A DNA stretch of 7,015 bases. Source: Clostridia bacterium. GTDB lineage: Bacteria; Bacillota; Clostridia; Oscillospirales; SIG627. A program made the position numbers and the translations under genes. The stretch lies in contig JAFQUW010000028.1 of assembly GCA_017408325.1 (NCBI GenBank), positions 1 to 7,015 on the forward strand, written 5' to 3'. A model generated the notes under the pieces. The model did no database searches. It was not told the DNA's origin and saw only the letters and a program-made list of their open reading frames with translations. Shown one piece after another: positions 5,347 through 7,015 of the stretch (position 1 is its first letter; the number at the start of each line of letters is the position of its first letter).

Positions 5347-6873
5347 ATGCTCACAAACGCCATTCTCATCGCCGCCTTCTTCCTCGTGACGGCGGCCATC
5401 GGCATCTACTCGAAAAAGCAGGCGCAAAGCCGCGACGACTTCGTCCTCGGCGGCAGACGCGTCGGCGCGTGGTTTTCCGCCTTCGCCTACGGCACGACGT
5501 ATTTTTCCGCGACGATCTTCGTCGGCTATGCGGGGCAGTTCGGTTACACCTTCGGCATCTCCGCCTTCTGGATCGGCATCGGCAACGCGCTCATCGGATC
5601 GCTTCTGGCGTGGGTACTCCTCGGTCGCCGCACGCGCGTGATGACCAAACACCTCTGTGCGTCCACGATGCCCGAGTTCTTCCAGCGCCGCTACGATTCC
5701 ATGGCTCTCAAGCTCGTCTCAAGCCTGATCATCATCGTCTTCCTCATTCCCTACTCTGCCTCCGTCTACAAGGGCCTCTCCGAGCTCTTCGCCTCCGCCT
5801 TCGGACTTGATTTCGTCTGGTGCGCCGTCGGTATGGCGCTTCTCACGTGCATCTTCGTCGTGGCGGGCGGATACATGGGCACCGCCGTCAACAATTTCAT
5901 CCAGGCGATCATTATGCTCGTCGGCATTGTGCTCATCGTGTGCTCCGTCCTCTCGGTCAACGGCGGATTTATGGGCTCGATCACCGCTCTCTCGCAAGTG
6001 CAAAACCCTGCCGCACCCGAGTTTTCCGGCTCCTTTACCTCGATGTTCGGCCCCGACCCTCTCAACCTGCTCTCCGTCGTGCTCCTGACCTCGCTCGGCA
6101 CGCTCGGTCTGCCGCAGATGATCCACAAGTTCTACGCCATCAAGGATGAAGCCGCCATCAAAAAAGGCACGATCATCTCCACGGCCTTCGCCGTGATCGT
6201 CGCGGGCGGAAGCTACTTTATGGGCGGTTTCGGCCGTCTCTTCACCACTCCCGTCACCGAGAGCGGTGCCGTCGCCTATGACAAGATCGTCCCGAATATG
6301 CTCACCGAAGCCCTCGGCGACGGAAGCGTGCTCATCGGCATTGTCCTCATCGTCGTCCTCTCCGCTTCGATGTCCACTCTCGCCTCCCTCGCCCTCACGG
6401 CAAGCTCAACGGCCGTCACCGACCTGTTCAAAAGCATTCGCCCGATCAAGAAAGAATCGCGCGAAGTGCTCTTCATCCGCGTTCTTTGCGCGGCGTTCAT
6501 CTCGCTCTCCCTCGTGTTGGCCCTCGCCCCGAACAGCATGATCACCAACCTCATGGGCATCAGCTGGGGCGCGCTCGCCGGAAGCTTCCTCGGCCCCTTC
6601 CTCTACGGCCTCTTCTGGCGCCGCACGACGCGCACCGCCGTCTGGACGAGCATCGTCGTCGGCGTGGGCCTCGTCACGGCAAACCTCCTCTTCCCCTTCA
6701 CCACCTCGTCGATCGCGGGCGCCGGCGCGATGATCGCCTCCCTTGTGCTTGTCCCCCTCGTCTCGCTTCTCACCCCCGCACCGAAAAAAGACGTCGTGGA
6801 CTTCGCCTTCTCCTGCTACGACCGCGAGGTCGTCGTCAAATCCTCCTCCCGTCTGGAGAGCAGCGAGAAATAA
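5347..6873 (+). CDS. Sodium:solute symporter (SSS) family transporter
   Basis: This 508-residue integral membrane protein has hydrophobic segments fitting the 13-helix SSS fold, roughly at 3-22, 42-62, 68-93, 120-150, 155-175, 182-204, 238-258, 272-298, 323-362, 372-394, 397-424, 428-450 and 455-476. SSS proteins use the sodium gradient to import small solutes. Family features seen are FVLGGRRVGAW at 32-42 after helix 1, GGYMGTAVNNFIQA at 174-187, GLPQMIHKFYAIKD at 254-267, and SASMSTLASLALTASS at 339-354. In the last, S343 and T344 correspond by motif to the PutP Ser/Thr pair of the Na2 sodium site. Length is typical (about 480-520). A charged cytoplasmic tail follows helix 13 (about 478-508). 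Substrate cannot be read from the sequence; control by a T-box with a likely UAC specifier suggests tyrosine or a related compound. The gene stands alone behind its leader, with no partner visible before the window ends. Confidence 0.92.
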   Translation: MLTNAILIAAFFLVTAAIGIYSKKQAQSRDDFVLGGRRVGAWFSAFAYGTTYFSATIFVGYAGQFGYTFGISAFWIGIGNALIGSLLAWVLLGRRTRVMTKHLCASTMPEFFQRRYDSMALKLVSSLIIIVFLIPYSASVYKGLSELFASAFGLDFVWCAVGMALLTCIFVVAGGYMGTAVNNFIQAIIMLVGIVLIVCSVLSVNGGFMGSITALSQVQNPAAPEFSGSFTSMFGPDPLNLLSVVLLTSLGTLGLPQMIHKFYAIKDEAAIKKGTIISTAFAVIVAGGSYFMGGFGRLFTTPVTESGAVAYDKIVPNMLTEALGDGSVLIGIVLIVVLSASMSTLASLALTASSTAVTDLFKSIRPIKKESREVLFIRVLCAAFISLSLVLALAPNSMITNLMGISWGALAGSFLGPFLYGLFWRRTTRTAVWTSIVVGVGLVTANLLFPFTTSSIAGAGAMIASLVLVPLVSLLTPAPKKDVVDFAFSCYDREVVVKSSSRLESSEK

Positions 6874-7015
6874 AAAGCAGTCCCGAAAACAGCAGGAAAA
6901 ACCCTTGCCGACAATCAAAAGAAGTTCCTTTTGACCCCTTCAAGTCTTGCCCACGGCGAAGATCAACTCCTGCCGGACATCTATGATCCGGAAGGGTCAA
7001 GATTTGACCTACAGC
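6874..7015. other. Downstream tail with imperfect inverted repeat, no clear gene
   Basis: CAAGTCTTGCCC (6941-6952) can pair with GGG-T-CAAGATTTG (6994-7006), with one G-T wobble and one bulged T, enclosing a smaller CCGGA/TCCGG hairpin (6973-6977 with 6987-6991). TTGACCCCTTC (6931-6941) offers an alternative pairing with GAAGGGTCAA (6991-7000). No T tract follows within the window, so I do not call a terminator. The + frame continuous with the transporter stays open to the edge after its TAA. It has no ATG or GTG and uses codons (TCA, AGT, AGA, CTA) unlike the neighbouring genes, so it is not called as a gene. Confidence 0.35.

Noticed and set aside
4884..5810. Plus-strand open frame of 308 aa covering the leader and the 5' part of the transporter
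   Set aside because: It spans repeat copy B, the promoter, the T-box and a shifted frame of the SSS gene. The arginine-rich composition marks a shadow frame in GC-rich DNA.
6406..6918. Minus-strand open frame of 170 aa opposite the end of the transporter
   Set aside because: Its G/E/R/D-rich sequence is the usual antisense shadow of a membrane-protein gene in GC-rich DNA, with no recognisable domain.

Overview
The window suggests a GC-rich, C-ended-codon member of the Firmicutes, most likely a Clostridia lineage. This rests on three things: a class of B12-domain radical SAM protein (TIGR03960-like) common in Clostridia, a canonical T-box leader, and Gram-positive style Shine-Dalgarno sites and sigma-A type promoter spacing. 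All supported genes lie on the + strand, and genus cannot be read from the sequence.

Layout. (1) 1-2803: uvrA, the damage-recognition ATPase of nucleotide excision repair, missing only its first few residues at the window edge. (2) 2804-4648: a radical SAM protein with an N-terminal cobalamin-binding-like domain. Its ATG directly follows the uvrA stop codon and its ribosome binding site lies inside uvrA, so the two are almost certainly cotranscribed. (3) 4649-4997: a non-coding spacer with two diverged tandem copies of a roughly 150-base element and a partial third copy between them. Each copy carries a GC-rich hairpin, and the stems differ by compensatory base changes. The first GC hairpin is also the best candidate terminator for the uvrA operon. 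(4) 4998-5313: a consensus promoter followed by a complete T-box riboswitch: Stem I with kink-turn and specifier loop, Stem II A/B region, Stem III, an antiterminator with the UGGUACC bulge, and an overlapping intrinsic terminator. (5) 5347-6873: a sodium:solute symporter (SSS) family transporter under that T-box. (6) 6874-7015: a short tail with an imperfect inverted repeat and no convincing gene.

How the parts work together. uvrA and the radical SAM gene form one unit, with no obvious biochemical link visible. The transporter is a separate, amino-acid-starvation-controlled unit: uncharged tRNA should bind the leader and permit readthrough. The best specifier reading is UAC (tyrosine) at 5138-5140, and the T-box bulge base fits a tRNA with A73. 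This predicts that the SSS protein imports tyrosine, a tyrosine precursor or a related solute. That would be an interesting substrate for a family better known for proline, pantothenate, sugars and carboxylates. It is the most useful hypothesis in the window.
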